This document shows positions 46,200 through 55,724 of a stretch of 64,000 bases of DNA, one piece after another. The position numbers were made by a program, and so were the translations under genes. The notes under the pieces were generated by a model. The model made no database searches and had not been told where the DNA came from. It saw nothing but the letters and a program-made list of their open reading frames with translations. Source of the DNA: Neisseria zoodegmatis (GTDB lineage: Bacteria > Pseudomonadota > Gammaproteobacteria > Burkholderiales > Neisseriaceae); contig NZ_LT906434.1 in assembly GCF_900187305.1 (NCBI RefSeq), positions 2,108,001-2,172,000 of the forward strand, written 5' to 3'. Each line of letters starts with the position of its first letter. Position 1 is the stretch's first letter.

Positions 46200-47891
46200 A
46201 TGACCCAGCAACCACGCTTGCCGGTGCCCGATCTTGTAGAAACCTGTGCCCGCTACCTCAAACAGGTGCGTCCGCTGCTGAGTGATGAAGAATATAAAAA
46301 AACCACGGCTTCCGTGCGCCATTTCCAAAGCCGGATAGGGAAAACATTACAAACACAACTGGAAACATCCGCCGAAAAAGCCGACACCAGCTGGCTACTG
46401 GATGCTTGGCTGAAAAGCTATCTCGACGTGCGCACGCCTCTGCCTCTGGCGAGCAATGTAGGCTTTGCCATCCGCACGCACGGTAAAAGTTTGAGCGAAT
46501 GGGCGGCTGCCATCGCCGCCGTGTGCGCCGACTTCCACCACAACCGCATTCCCGTGCCACACACTCCGCAAGGCACGCCCGTGTGTATGCAGCAATGGCA
46601 GATTTTGCGCGGCGCGGCGCGTACCCCGAAAACCGCCAGCGACGGCTACCGCATCGCCGAAACCACCAGCCGCCACATCGGGGTTTTGCACAACGGCTTC
46701 TATTACAGAATCACCGCGCTTGACGATCATTTTGAAGCCTACCACCCCGACACCTTCCAACAGGCGTTCGAGCAGATTTTGACCGACCACATCGAAAACC
46801 CCTACCCTGTCGCCATTCCCTCTTATTTGGGCGGCAACGCCACGGCTCAGGTTTATCGTGCCCTCAACACCAAAGACGACAACGCCGAGCTGATCAACCA
46901 TCTCGAAACCGATTTGTTCCACATCAGCCTCGACCACATGCCGCTGGCTGCCGACGACGACCTGGCCCGTGCCACGTTTGTACCGCATCAAAACGTGTGG
47001 TGCTACAAGCCGATGACTTTCTGCTACAACAGCGCAACGCAAAGGCTGTTTCTGCATTGCGAACACACTTGGGAAGACGGCGGCGCATTAAAAGGCATCG
47101 TGGCGCTTGCCGCAGAAAAGCTCCATGCCCACCACGGCAAAAAAACGGCACCGGCCATCAGCCGCCACCAATGGACGCTCACGCCCACCCAAAAGAAAAA
47201 TTGGCCGCAATGGCAGCAACAATATGCTCAACAAGCTGCTAAAATGCGCGTAACCAGCGTACCCATTCCCTTTAACGGCAACAGCATTCCGAAAGGTGTC
47301 AGCCACGACGCTTTGATGCAGTTTTTGCTTCAATACGCCCTGCTCACCACCTACGGCGAAGTGAGAAACACCTATGAAGCGGTGGACGTCAGCCATTTCC
47401 GCAACGGCCGCACCGAATGCGTGCGCCCGATTTCGGATGAATCGCTCGCGTTTGTCGGCACGTTGCTGCAAGACCAGCCCGACCAAAGCCTGCTCGATGC
47501 CGCCCTTGCCGAACACAAAGCCCGCATCAAAGCCGCCAAACTGGGGCAAGGCGCCAACCGCCACTTGCTCGGTTTGAAGCTGATGGCACGGCAAAACGGC
47601 AGCCGCCGCGTTCCCGCTGTGTTTAAAGACAAGGCTTATGAAGTTTTCTCAACCGATTTCCTGTCCACTTCCACTTTGGGCGACGACAGCACGATCATTA
47701 ATTTTGCCTTCGCACCCACTTCCGACGGCGGTTTGGGCATCAACTACACCTTAACCCAAGACGGCTGGCTCTTCACTGCCAGCTATGCTGAGCAACAAAA
47801 ACACGAAGTGGCGATTTTTCTTGAAGCCTTAAAACAAGGTGCGGAACGCTTGCTGCCTTTCTTCAACCCGAAAGCCAAAGACAGCCAATAA
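46200..47891 (+). CDS. Carnitine/choline O-acyltransferase family protein
   Basis: A 563-residue soluble protein with the fold signatures of carnitine/choline acyltransferases: catalytic His in CEHTWEDGG near residue 289, YEAVDVSHFRNGRTECVRP near 391, STSTLGDDSTIINFAFAP near 490 and the closing GLGINYTL segment. The family moves acyl groups between CoA and carnitine or choline and is mainly eukaryotic, with scattered bacterial members. There is no signal peptide. The site AGGAGAGAAGC precedes ATG 46200. The acceptor substrate is unknown. Confidence 0.82.
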   Translation: MTQQPRLPVPDLVETCARYLKQVRPLLSDEEYKKTTASVRHFQSRIGKTLQTQLETSAEKADTSWLLDAWLKSYLDVRTPLPLASNVGFAIRTHGKSLSEWAAAIAAVCADFHHNRIPVPHTPQGTPVCMQQWQILRGAARTPKTASDGYRIAETTSRHIGVLHNGFYYRITALDDHFEAYHPDTFQQAFEQILTDHIENPYPVAIPSYLGGNATAQVYRALNTKDDNAELINHLETDLFHISLDHMPLAADDDLARATFVPHQNVWCYKPMTFCYNSATQRLFLHCEHTWEDGGALKGIVALAAEKLHAHHGKKTAPAISRHQWTLTPTQKKNWPQWQQQYAQQAAKMRVTSVPIPFNGNSIPKGVSHDALMQFLLQYALLTTYGEVRNTYEAVDVSHFRNGRTECVRPISDESLAFVGTLLQDQPDQSLLDAALAEHKARIKAAKLGQGANRHLLGLKLMARQNGSRRVPAVFKDKAYEVFSTDFLSTSTLGDDSTIINFAFAPTSDGGLGINYTLTQDGWLFTASYAEQQKHEVAIFLEALKQGAERLLPFFNPKAKDSQ

Positions 47892-47918
47892 AGCGTTTTC
47901 TTACCCTTAAACAGCTTG

Positions 47919-47980
47919 AGGCCGTCTGAAAAAACCGAACCTTGCTATGAAACACAAGGTTCGGTTTTTTCAGACGGCCT
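47919..47980. terminator. Long DUS-pair terminator
   Basis: A perfect 26-bp stem (47919-47944 with 47955-47980) extends the DUS pair with AAAAAACCGAACCTTG and its complement, around a 10-base loop. It ends the acyltransferase gene and the minus-strand gene at 48063. Confidence 0.9.
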
Positions 47981-48062
47981 TTATTCATTGTGCGGCCAAG
48001 CAAAGAAACGAAAGCGGCTCTAGTCGTTCCTCCATATCCAAATGCAGAAACGGCAATGCCCT

Positions 48063-48377
48063 TTAATTCGTCAACGCTTTCAGCTGCAAATTCAAGTTTT
48101 CAGCTTTCACTTTAAACAGCAAATCAATATTGGGATGCTTGCCGGGGTTGGCTTCGGCATCGGCCACATGTTCGGCAAACAAAGCCAAACCGTGTTCGGC
48201 GGCTTCGCGGCTCAACACACCGTTAAACTCCTGTGCCAGTGCGTGATAAAGCTTGAGCGAACCGAGCTTGCCGGGCGCGGCGGGAATATGGTGGATGGTT
48301 TCGCCGTTGCTCAACACATCCAAACCGCTCAGATGGTCAATAGAAGGCAAGGTGGCGAGGTTGTCTTGAAAACTCAT
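48063..48377 (-). CDS. Small conserved protein, DUF2322-like
   Basis: A 104-residue cytoplasmic protein from ATG 48377 (MSFQDNLATLPSIDHLSGLD). It has a central GKLGSLKLYHALAQEF stretch and a histidine-rich C-terminal half (HVADAEANPGKHPNID). I believe it is of the DUF2322 type, which has no known function. A longer frame upstream to 48500 reads through a DUS repeat and is not used. Confidence 0.65.
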   Translation of the reverse strand: MSFQDNLATLPSIDHLSGLDVLSNGETIHHIPAAPGKLGSLKLYHALAQEFNGVLSREAAEHGLALFAEHVADAEANPGKHPNIDLLFKVKAENLNLQLKALTN

Positions 48378-48458
48378 GGCAATTCTTTCTTCAAAATACA
48401 AAACGGCAAAACACACTTGCCGGATAGGAAACAGGCCGTGCCAGCCTGCCGATAAACC

Positions 48459-48514
48459 GATGCCGTCTGAAACACTTTTAGCGAAATCCGCAAAGCTCAC
48501 TTTCAGACGGCATC
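48459..48514. repeat. DUS-bounded repeat, AT-dialect copy
   Basis: Arms GATGCCGTCTGAA(A) and TTTCAGACGGCATC (48459-48472, 48501-48514) enclose CACTTTTAGCGAAATCCGCA followed by AAGCTCAC, the core shared with the element at 17858. Here both ends carry AT-type DUS rather than AG-type. Confidence 0.75.
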
Positions 48515-48531
48515 AAACGATCTCAACGCAA

Positions 48532-49158
48532 TCAGCGCGTGCCGAAAATCTTATCGCCCGCATCGCCCAAACCGGGGATGATGTAGCCGTGTTCGTTGAG
48601 ATGGCTGTCGAGCGCGGCGGTGTAAATGGTTACGTCGGGGTGGGCTTCGTTCACCAGCTTCACGCCTTCGGGCGCGGCCACCAGCACCAAGGCTTTGATA
48701 TTGCGGCAGCCTTTCTGCTTCAGCAAATCAATGGTGGCCACCATCGAGCCGCCGGTTGCCAACATGGGGTCGATAATCAACGCCGGACGCGAATCCATGC
48801 TGTCGACGAATTTTTCAAAATAAGAAACCGGCTTGAGCGTTTCTTCGTCGCGTTGCAGGCCGACCACGCTGATTTTGGCGGTGGGAATCAAATCCAGCAC
48901 GCCGTCGAGCATACCCAAGCCGGCGCGCAGAATCGGCACAACCGTGAGCGTTTTACCTTTAATGCGCTCGCCTTCGATCTGGCCGCACCAGCCGTCGATA
49001 ATATAGTTTTCCGTCGCGAAATCGCGGGTGGCTTCATAAGCCATCAAGCGCGCCAACTCGGTGGTCAACGTGCGGAATTTAAACGTGCTGCACTCGGCTT
49101 CGCGCATCAAGGTGAGTTTGTGTTTGACCAGCGGGTGGTCGATAACGGTAATGTTCAT
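48532..49158 (-). CDS. upp: Uracil phosphoribosyltransferase
   Basis: Salvages uracil to UMP using PRPP. It has 208 residues, the usual length. [20 protein letters not shown] starts the protein, [13 protein letters not shown] lies near 79, and the PRPP motif [14 protein letters not shown] near 127-140 is intact. It is a single gene with a DUS repeat downstream. Confidence 0.97.
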   Translation of the reverse strand: MNITVIDHPLVKHKLTLMREAECSTFKFRTLTTELARLMAYEATRDFATENYIIDGWCGQIEGERIKGKTLTVVPILRAGLGMLDGVLDLIPTAKISVVGLQRDEETLKPVSYFEKFVDSMDSRPALIIDPMLATGGSMVATIDLLKQKGCRNIKALVLVAAPEGVKLVNEAHPDVTIYTAALDSHLNEHGYIIPGLGDAGDKIFGTR

Positions 49159-49399
49159 GGTGGCGCTTTCTGCTGTGTCATTATAGTACGGCGGCTATTA
49201 TACGGCTTTTCAGAAACGTATTGAAAGAGCGGCCTGCACGCCGCAAAGCCCGCTTCGCCAACGCCCGCCCTTGCCCCAAAAGCGAAAAACCGCAGGTTTT
49301 ATAACAAAATCATCTTAAATTAAAACCAACCATTCTTTCCCTTTTTCAGACGGCCTCATTAAAGTAAAGCGCATCGAGGCCATCTGAAAAGAACACATC

Positions 49400-50314
49400 A
49401 TGTCTATCCAAAACCACCACCTCAACTGGCTTGAAGCCGAATCCATCTACATCATCCGCGAAGTGATTGCCGAAGCGAAAAACCCCGCGCTGCTGTTTTC
49501 GGGCGGCAAAGATTCGGTGGTGCTGCTCGCGCTGGCCGTGAAAGCTTTTCAAATCGAAGGCCGGCCGCTCAAGCTGCCATTCAAACTGCTGCATGTGGAT
49601 ACCGGCCACAATTATCCCGAAGTGATTGCTTTCCGCGACCAAACCGTCGCCCGCACCGGCGTGGAGCTGGTGGTGGGCAGCGTGGAAGATTCCATCAAAC
49701 GCGGCACGGTGGTTTTGCGCCGCGAAACCGACTCACGCAATGCCGCCCAAGCCGTTACCCTTGTCGAAACCATTGAAGAACACGGCTTCGACGCACTGAT
49801 GGGCGGCGCACGGCGCGACGAAGAAAAAGCCCGCGCCAAAGAACGCATCTTCTCTTTCCGCGACGAATTCGGCCAATGGGATCCGAAAAACCAACGCCCC
49901 GAACTTTGGAATCTCTACAATACCCGCCTCTTCCCCGGCGAAAACATGCGCGTGTTCCCTATTTCCAATTGGACGGAACTCGACATCTGGCAATACATCG
50001 CCCGCGAAAACCTTGCTCTGCCGCCGATTTACTATGCCCACGAACGTGAAGTGGTCGAACGCGGCGGCCTGCTTGTGCCCGTTACCCCGCTCACACCCAA
50101 GCGCGACGGCGAAACCGCGCAAGTGTGCAGCGTGCGTTTCCGCACCGTCGGCGACATTTCCTGCACCTGCCCCGTTGCCAGCACCGCCGCCACACCGGAA
50201 GACATCATCGCCGAAACCGCCGCCGCCACCCTTTCCGAACGCAGCGCCACCCGCATGGACGACCGCGTTTCCGAAGCGGCCATGGAAGAGCGCAAAAAAG
50301 CAGGCTATTTCTAA
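49400..50314 (+). CDS. cysD: Sulfate adenylyltransferase subunit CysD, without adjacent cysN
   Basis: ATP sulfurylase small subunit, which activates sulfate to adenosine phosphosulfate. It has 304 residues. The PP-loop motif FSGGKDSVVLLALA lies near residue 34, RRDEEKARAKERIFSFRD near 137 and the family C-terminus RMDDRVSEAAMEERKKAGYF is intact. CysD needs the GTPase CysN, normally the next gene; here a DUS repeat and an unrelated minus-strand gene follow, so CysN must be elsewhere or absent. A variant DUS (GCCATCTGAA) lies just before the start. Confidence 0.93.
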   Translation: MSIQNHHLNWLEAESIYIIREVIAEAKNPALLFSGGKDSVVLLALAVKAFQIEGRPLKLPFKLLHVDTGHNYPEVIAFRDQTVARTGVELVVGSVEDSIKRGTVVLRRETDSRNAAQAVTLVETIEEHGFDALMGGARRDEEKARAKERIFSFRDEFGQWDPKNQRPELWNLYNTRLFPGENMRVFPISNWTELDIWQYIARENLALPPIYYAHEREVVERGGLLVPVTPLTPKRDGETAQVCSVRFRTVGDISCTCPVASTAATPEDIIAETAAATLSERSATRMDDRVSEAAMEERKKAGYF

Positions 50315-50327
50315 AACGCAGATAACA

Positions 50328-50382
50328 AGGCCGTCTGAAAACAGTTTTAGCGCAACCCGCATCACTCGTTTTCAGACGGCCT
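50328..50382. repeat. DUS-bounded repeat after cysD
   Basis: A 15-bp perfect stem (50328-50342 with 50368-50382) encloses AGTTTTAGCGCAACCCGCATC and ACTC, a divergent copy of the family core. It lies between convergent cysD and the gene at 50402. Confidence 0.7.
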
Positions 50383-50401
50383 CAAGTAATCCCAAATCAA
50401 A

Positions 50402-50845
50402 TCAGTGCGTATCCAGCTTCAACAAACGGAACACCAGCCCCAAACCGATCACACTGCACACCATATACACAATGCTCGACACACCGTGCCATTGCCCGAA
50501 AGAGCCGCCGATCAAACCCAACAACCAATTGGATTCGCCCGCTTTATGCGCCTCAATCACCGGCGTAATCAAAAACTGGTTCACCGCCATCAATATCAGC
50601 AGCAGCACAATCCATTTCGGCGTGTAAGAACGGGTATAGCCGCGCTCGGCGTACATCTTATACACCGCATACACCAACAGCCAAACCGCCAAGCCGAAAT
50701 AAGCCACCACGTTGAATAAAACGCCCGCCAGCTCGCCCGCCTGCATTCTTTGCAGATTTTGAAACAGCAGCGGCGCCGCCACATAACCCATTCCAAGCTG
50801 CAAACCCAGCCACACTCCGGCCAACACAGCCGCCAGTTTTTTCAT
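50402..50845 (-). CDS. DUF4149-type integral membrane protein
   Basis: A 147-residue protein with four hydrophobic helices, beginning MKKLAAVLAGVWLGLQLGMG at 50845. Helix 1 has the GxxxGxG pattern and the sequence YVAAPLLF seen in TMEM205/DUF4149-like proteins. Function is unknown. It diverges from the gene at 50986. An upstream start at 50881 has no support. Confidence 0.7.
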   Translation of the reverse strand: MKKLAAVLAGVWLGLQLGMGYVAAPLLFQNLQRMQAGELAGVLFNVVAYFGLAVWLLVYAVYKMYAERGYTRSYTPKWIVLLLILMAVNQFLITPVIEAHKAGESNWLLGLIGGSFGQWHGVSSIVYMVCSVIGLGLVFRLLKLDTH

Positions 50846-50985
50846 GAAGCACTCCAGTCTGATTGATACACAACAAAACACATGATACTGCCGAAACCGC
50901 CCGTTTTACAACGCTCGCGGGCGCTGCAAAGACAAACCGGGCAAATAATGCTATCCTGCACGCTTTCTGTTTGAAATTTGATGCA

Positions 50986-52557
50986 ATGAAAAAATTTCTG
51001 ATTTCCGTATTGTTCGTCGGCATTTGCGCTTTAGCAGCCCTGCCTTACTATTTAGGCATCAAAGCCGAAGAAAGCCTGGCCTTCCAGCAGAAGCTGCTTG
51101 CCGAGTCCAGCTTTCTGACCGTCGAATCGCACCAATACGAACGCGGCTGGTTCAGCGCAACCGAAACCACCGTTATCCGGCTCAAACCCACCTTGCTGCA
51201 CAACACCCAAAAATACCTGCCCGACAACCTGAAAACCGTTTTAAAAGAACCCATTACGGTTATCAACCATGTTAAACACGGCCCCTTTGCCGGCGGCATC
51301 ACTCCCGTGCGCGCGCATGTGGAAACCGAATTCCAATACCACCCCGAAACCGCCAAAGTGTTGGCACGCTTTTTCGGTGAAAACGCCCCCGTCAGCATAA
51401 CCAACACCGTGTATCTCGGCGGCAGCGGCAAGCTGGCCTTAAACGTGCCTGCTTTCGACTACGAAGAACTTTCCGGCATCAAACTCAACTGGAAAGGCTT
51501 GAGCGGTTCTACCGCCTACGAATCCGATTTTGCCGCCTACACCCACGATTATGCCGCACCTTCCCTGCAACTCAAGCTGGCCGACAAGGGCAGTATTGCC
51601 ATGGAAAACCTGCATATCCGCACGGAAACTTCCGAAGGCAGCAACAAACTGGCCTTGGGCAACAGCAGCTTCAAGCTCGGCAAATTCTCCACCCAATGGC
51701 AAGAAGGCTTCGACTACAACATCAAAATCAACGAATTGGTAAATATCGTTACCGACTTGCAGATCGGCGCGTTTATCAACCCCACCGGCACCATTTCGCC
51801 GTCTAAAATCGTGGTCGACAATCTCCGGTTCGACACCCAAACCGGCGAAAGCGGAGAATGGATCAACAGCGAAGGGCGTTTCCGCTTTGAAACCCTAACC
51901 TACGGCGACGACCGCTACGGCCCGCTCGACATCAACATTGCCGGCGAGCATCTCGATGCCAAGAGCCTGCTGGCGGTTAAAAACAAACTGGCCGAACTTT
52001 CCTCTAAAGAAATGAGCGAAGAGCAGATTCAGGCCGAAATCATCAAAACCGTTAAAAACGACGCTTCGGGGCTGTTTACTCAAAACCCCGTGCTGAAAGT
52101 CAAAACCTTCCATTTCACCATGCCCGAAGGCATTGTGGACGTGAAAGGCGAAATGCGCTTCACCGGCCTGCTGCAAAACGACCTCAACGACTTGAGCGCG
52201 ATGCTGAAAAAAACCACCGCCCATTTCGACATGCAAGTACCGCAAAAACTGCTTGAACAACTTGCCATCAATCAGGCCCGCAACATTTTCAGCGTGAACG
52301 CCAAAGACTTGGCCGAAGGCCGCGCCGGCATCGACGATATCAACGAAACCCTGCGCCTGATGGTCGACAGCACCGTCAACTCCATGGCCGGAGAACAATA
52401 CCTGACCGTTGAAGAAGGCAACATCAAAACCCGTATCGAATTGGCCGACAACCAATTGAAACTCAACGGCAAAGCGTTCCAAGCCGAACCCGAACCCGAG
52501 TTTGACGAAAGCGATATGCTGCCCGAAAGCCCCGCCGCTTCCGCGCCTGCCCGTTAG
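50986..52557 (+). CDS. YdgA-family (DUF945) protein
   Basis: A 523-residue protein with a single N-terminal membrane helix (MKKFLISVLFVGICALAALP) or uncleaved signal, then a long periplasmic part. YERGWFSATETTVIRLKP near residue 52 is the conserved YdgA block. Relatives lie in the inner membrane and have been linked to envelope functions, without a defined role. The C-terminus is Pro/Ala-rich (SPAASAPAR). Start ATG 50986 is chosen over an upstream frame from 50863. Confidence 0.85.
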   Translation: MKKFLISVLFVGICALAALPYYLGIKAEESLAFQQKLLAESSFLTVESHQYERGWFSATETTVIRLKPTLLHNTQKYLPDNLKTVLKEPITVINHVKHGPFAGGITPVRAHVETEFQYHPETAKVLARFFGENAPVSITNTVYLGGSGKLALNVPAFDYEELSGIKLNWKGLSGSTAYESDFAAYTHDYAAPSLQLKLADKGSIAMENLHIRTETSEGSNKLALGNSSFKLGKFSTQWQEGFDYNIKINELVNIVTDLQIGAFINPTGTISPSKIVVDNLRFDTQTGESGEWINSEGRFRFETLTYGDDRYGPLDINIAGEHLDAKSLLAVKNKLAELSSKEMSEEQIQAEIIKTVKNDASGLFTQNPVLKVKTFHFTMPEGIVDVKGEMRFTGLLQNDLNDLSAMLKKTTAHFDMQVPQKLLEQLAINQARNIFSVNAKDLAEGRAGIDDINETLRLMVDSTVNSMAGEQYLTVEEGNIKTRIELADNQLKLNGKAFQAEPEPEFDESDMLPESPAASAPAR

Positions 52558-52585
52558 GTTTCGACTTCTTTATTGATGATGCTTT

Positions 52586-52624
52586 TTCAGACGGCCTGTT
52601 ATCCAACGATACAGGCCGTCTGAA
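52586..52624. terminator. DUS inverted pair (facing outward) after the YdgA-like gene
   Basis: A 14-bp perfect stem (52586-52599 with 52611-52624) with an 11-base loop. The DUS cores point away from each other, opposite to most pairs in the window. Confidence 0.75.
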
Positions 52625-52729
52625 TATTTCCCTCAAGCAATGCATCCGCAAGCTCAACGCCAAAATTAATTTTGCAAAAATCCGTCCAAGCCACCACAAT
52701 GGCGGCAATGTTTCCCAAAGGCCGTCTGA

Positions 52730-53755
52730 ATGCCCAAACTTCATGAAATAATCGAACAACATTGGCAACGCCCCCGCCCTTTGCTCGGCGCGGTGTTATG
52801 GCCTTTGTCGCGGCTGTTTCAAGCCGTATCGTTTGTGCGCCGCGCTTTGTATCAATCAGACCGTCTGAAAAGCCGCAAACTGCCCGTGCCGGTGGTGGTG
52901 GTGGGCAATATCCATGCGGGCGGCGCGGGTAAAACCCCTGTGGTTGCCGCTTTGGTGTCGGGCTTGCAGGCGCAGGGCATCCGTGCGGGGATTATCAGCC
53001 GCGGCTACGGGCGCAGTTTCAGCGGCACACATGTATTGAATGAAAACAGCACCGCCGCAGAAGCCGGAGACGAGCCTTTATTGCTGTACCGCCAAACCCA
53101 CTCGCCGACTGCGGTCGGCAGCGACCGTGCCGATGCAGGGCAAGCACTGTTGGCGGCGCATCCCGACATTCAAGTGATTGTGACCGACGACGGCCTGCAA
53201 CATTATGCTTTGCAGCGCGATATGGAAATCGTGGTGTTTCCCGTTGCCGATGCAGGCCGTCTGAATTTGGATTTACTGCCCAACGGCGGTTTGCGCGAAC
53301 CGCTTTCCCGCTTGCAGGAAGTTGATGCCGTGGTGATCAGTGGCTGCACCGAAGCGCATCAAAACGCGTTCGGCCTGCACCGAAACGAATTTCACAGCCG
53401 CCTCGGCACCGGCAATATTTACCGCCTGCACCACCCCGACGAGCTTCTCGACACAGGCCGTCTGAACGGCTTGCGCGTGGCCGCCGTGGCCGGCATTGCC
53501 AAGCCCGAACGTTTTTTCAATACCTTGCGCGCCATGGGCATCACACCGGCGGAAACCCGCGCCCTGCCCGATCACGCCGCGCTGACTGCGGCGGACTTGC
53601 CGCAAGCCGACATCGTGATCATTACCGAAAAAGACGCAGTCAAACTTTCAGACGGCCTGCCGCATTCTGTGTGGGTGCTGCCCGTTTGTGCGATAATCGA
53701 GCCTGACTTGGCGGCGTTTGTCGCAGGCCGTCTGAATTTATCTAAAACTTTTTAA
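52730..53755 (+). CDS. lpxK: Tetraacyldisaccharide 4'-kinase
   Basis: Inner-membrane-associated kinase that adds the 4' phosphate to the lipid A precursor. It has 341 residues. The P-loop [18 protein letters not shown] lies near residue 57, [12 protein letters not shown] near 155 and EKDAVKL near 302. A DUS at 52721-52730 overlaps the ATG, so the AAAGG before it can serve as ribosome binding site. The gene contains four more DUS cores. It begins a cluster with ycaR and kdsB. Confidence 0.95.
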   Translation: MPKLHEIIEQHWQRPRPLLGAVLWPLSRLFQAVSFVRRALYQSDRLKSRKLPVPVVVVGNIHAGGAGKTPVVAALVSGLQAQGIRAGIISRGYGRSFSGTHVLNENSTAAEAGDEPLLLYRQTHSPTAVGSDRADAGQALLAAHPDIQVIVTDDGLQHYALQRDMEIVVFPVADAGRLNLDLLPNGGLREPLSRLQEVDAVVISGCTEAHQNAFGLHRNEFHSRLGTGNIYRLHHPDELLDTGRLNGLRVAAVAGIAKPERFFNTLRAMGITPAETRALPDHAALTAADLPQADIVIITEKDAVKLSDGLPHSVWVLPVCAIIEPDLAAFVAGRLNLSKTF

Positions 53756-53773
53756 CAACGGAAAGCTTAAAAT

Positions 53774-54520
53774 ATGAAAAAACCGATACTCTTGCTCTCT
53801 ACTTTGTTTCTTTTGGTGTCCTGTTCATCTGTTACCAATACAAATACAGACAATAAAAAAGTTGATGCCGAATCTATTTTATTTCCTCCTTCCGTCAAAA
53901 AACAAACCGCCTCACTTATGCAATACGTAGTTAGAAAAATGGGGGATAATTTTGGTGAAATCATCATTAAAAATCCTGAGTTGAAAGAGCTGAATTTGAC
54001 TAAAGAAGAAGCCCGAGGTGTGAAAAAAATTTTCCAGCTTTTTTTCAGTGATTTAGAAAAGCAGATTGATTATAGTAGTATGATCAACCAAATTGTTCAT
54101 TCTTCTTTAGCACAATGTAATCATTTTACTGAGAAAGAACTCTTAAACATCCAGCAATTCCACCAGACACCTGTAGGCATTTCTTTACTTGAAAAAATCA
54201 ATGACTACAAACTAAAACAGGCAAAATTACAATCCGAAAAAATTCTTTCTTCTGCATCAGCGGGTAAATTAATTAAACCCCAAACTACAGACAATGAAAT
54301 TTCAATGCCACTATCTCTCTATACGCCACAGGAACTCAAGGCCATACAAGAATTCTACAACATACCTGGTAATGAAATGATTTTCTATAAACAAGCTCAA
54401 TTTCAAATATGTGTGGAAAAAGTTTCAAGTACCATGGGAGAGCAAATATTTACAAAAAAATTTGAAGAAAATGAGTCTAAACTGAGCAGAGAACTTGGAA
54501 AAGTATTGAAAGAAGAATAG
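53774..54520 (+). CDS. AT-rich lipoprotein, DUF2059-like, inserted before ycaR-kdsB
   Basis: A 248-residue protein with a lipobox (LFLLVSCSS, Cys near residue 17). HQTPVGISLLEKI near residue 140 and its repeat-like partner QELKAIQEFYNIPGNEMI near 192 are the usual pattern of DUF2059 proteins. It is AT-rich, with no DUS, unlike lpxK upstream and ycaR-kdsB downstream, which suggests later arrival. Function is unknown. Confidence 0.7.
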   Translation: MKKPILLLSTLFLLVSCSSVTNTNTDNKKVDAESILFPPSVKKQTASLMQYVVRKMGDNFGEIIIKNPELKELNLTKEEARGVKKIFQLFFSDLEKQIDYSSMINQIVHSSLAQCNHFTEKELLNIQQFHQTPVGISLLEKINDYKLKQAKLQSEKILSSASAGKLIKPQTTDNEISMPLSLYTPQELKAIQEFYNIPGNEMIFYKQAQFQICVEKVSSTMGEQIFTKKFEENESKLSRELGKVLKEE

Positions 54521-54594
54521 CAGTAACTTACAGCCATATCTTGTACAGTTAAGCAGTATCTGTACATTTTAGATTCAACTGGAAAGCAAAAACC

Positions 54595-54777
54595 ATGGAA
54601 AAGAAATTTTTAGACATCCTCGTCTGCCCGGTCAGCAAAGGCAAACTGGAATACCATCTCGACAAACAAGAGCTGTGGTGCCGCCAAAGCAAACTGGCCT
54701 ACCCCATCCGCGACGGCATTCCCTATATGCTTGAAGCCGAAGCGCGCGAATTGAGCGAAGAAGAGTTGCACGCATGA
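54595..54777 (+). CDS. Trm112-family zinc-binding protein (YcaR-like)
   Basis: A 60-residue protein with Cys11 in [12 protein letters not shown] and Cys29 in ELWCRQS, and [16 protein letters not shown] near the end, typical of the bacterial Trm112/YcaR group. In many proteobacteria it lies between lpxK and kdsB as here. Its stop overlaps the kdsB start by four bases. It may assist a partner enzyme, but none is known. Confidence 0.92.
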   Translation: MEKKFLDILVCPVSKGKLEYHLDKQELWCRQSKLAYPIRDGIPYMLEAEARELSEEELHA

Positions 54778-55532
54778 GCGCCTTTACCGTTTTGATTCCC
54801 GCCCGGCTCTCTTCCTCGCGCCTGCCGGGTAAAGCGCTGGCCGACATCCACGGCAAACCCATGGTGGTGCGCGTGGCCGAACAAGCCGCCAAAAGCAAAG
54901 CGGCGCGCGTCATCGTTGCCACCGACCACGCCGACATTCAGACGGCCTGCCAAGCGCACGGCATCGAAACCGTGATGACGGCCGACACGCACGAGAGCGG
55001 CACCACCCGCCTGGCCGAAGCCGCCGCCACGCTGGGCTTGGCCGACGACACCGTGATTGTGAACGTTCAGGGCGACGAACCTTTAATCGACCCTGAACTG
55101 ATCAACCGCACCGCCGCGCTGCTGGTTGCCAACCAAGTGCCGATGGCCACCGCCGCGCACGCTATCGACAATCTGGCCGAATTTCTCAACCCGAACTGCG
55201 TGAAAGTGGTGCTCAACACCCACGGCAACGCCCTGTATTTCAGCCGTGCGCCGATTCCCTACCCACGCGATGCGATGGCTGTCGGCACAGACAAACTGCC
55301 CGAAGGCTTAAACCCGCTGCGCCACATCGGCATTTACGCCTACCGCGCCGGCTTTTTGCAGCAATACGCCCAAATGAGCGCTTCCGTGCATGAAACCGCC
55401 GAATCGCTGGAGCAGCTGCGTGTGCTGTGGCACGGCTACTCGATTGCCGTCGGAGTGACCGACACCGCCCCCGCCGCAGGCGTGGATACGCCGGAAGATT
55501 TGGAAAGAGTGCGCGCTGTCTTTAAGGGATAA
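54774..55532 (+). CDS. kdsB: 3-deoxy-manno-octulosonate cytidylyltransferase
   Basis: Activates Kdo as CMP-Kdo for transfer to lipid A, so it works just after LpxK's pathway. It has 252 residues. The N-terminal [18 protein letters not shown] motif binds CTP, and [11 protein letters not shown] near residue 160 and HIGIYAYR near 185 are conserved. It is coupled to the gene upstream by an ATGA overlap. Confidence 0.97.
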   Translation: MSAFTVLIPARLSSSRLPGKALADIHGKPMVVRVAEQAAKSKAARVIVATDHADIQTACQAHGIETVMTADTHESGTTRLAEAAATLGLADDTVIVNVQGDEPLIDPELINRTAALLVANQVPMATAAHAIDNLAEFLNPNCVKVVLNTHGNALYFSRAPIPYPRDAMAVGTDKLPEGLNPLRHIGIYAYRAGFLQQYAQMSASVHETAESLEQLRVLWHGYSIAVGVTDTAPAAGVDTPEDLERVRAVFKG

Positions 55533-55548
55533 CGGCGCCCAAGCAGCA

Positions 55549-55616
55549 GATAACATTTGCCCGTTGGTAACAGGCCGTCTGAAAACATCTCCGGCCGCCA
55601 ACGGGCAAATATTATC
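55549..55616 (+). terminator. Inverted repeat after kdsB with a DUS in the loop
   Basis: Arms 55549-55567 and 55598-55616 pair over 19 bases with one mismatch; the loop of 30 bases carries a DUS at about 55574. In contrast to other terminators here, the stem is not made of DUS. Confidence 0.75.
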
Positions 55617-55724
55617 TACTAAATGTGTTTGAAACCGATTCATCGCCAGACAAACGGCTTTATTGCCATTCGTCATACCCAAGTTTGGCTCAATCACGGC
55701 GTGTGCTGCTTGCGCTGGTTTACG

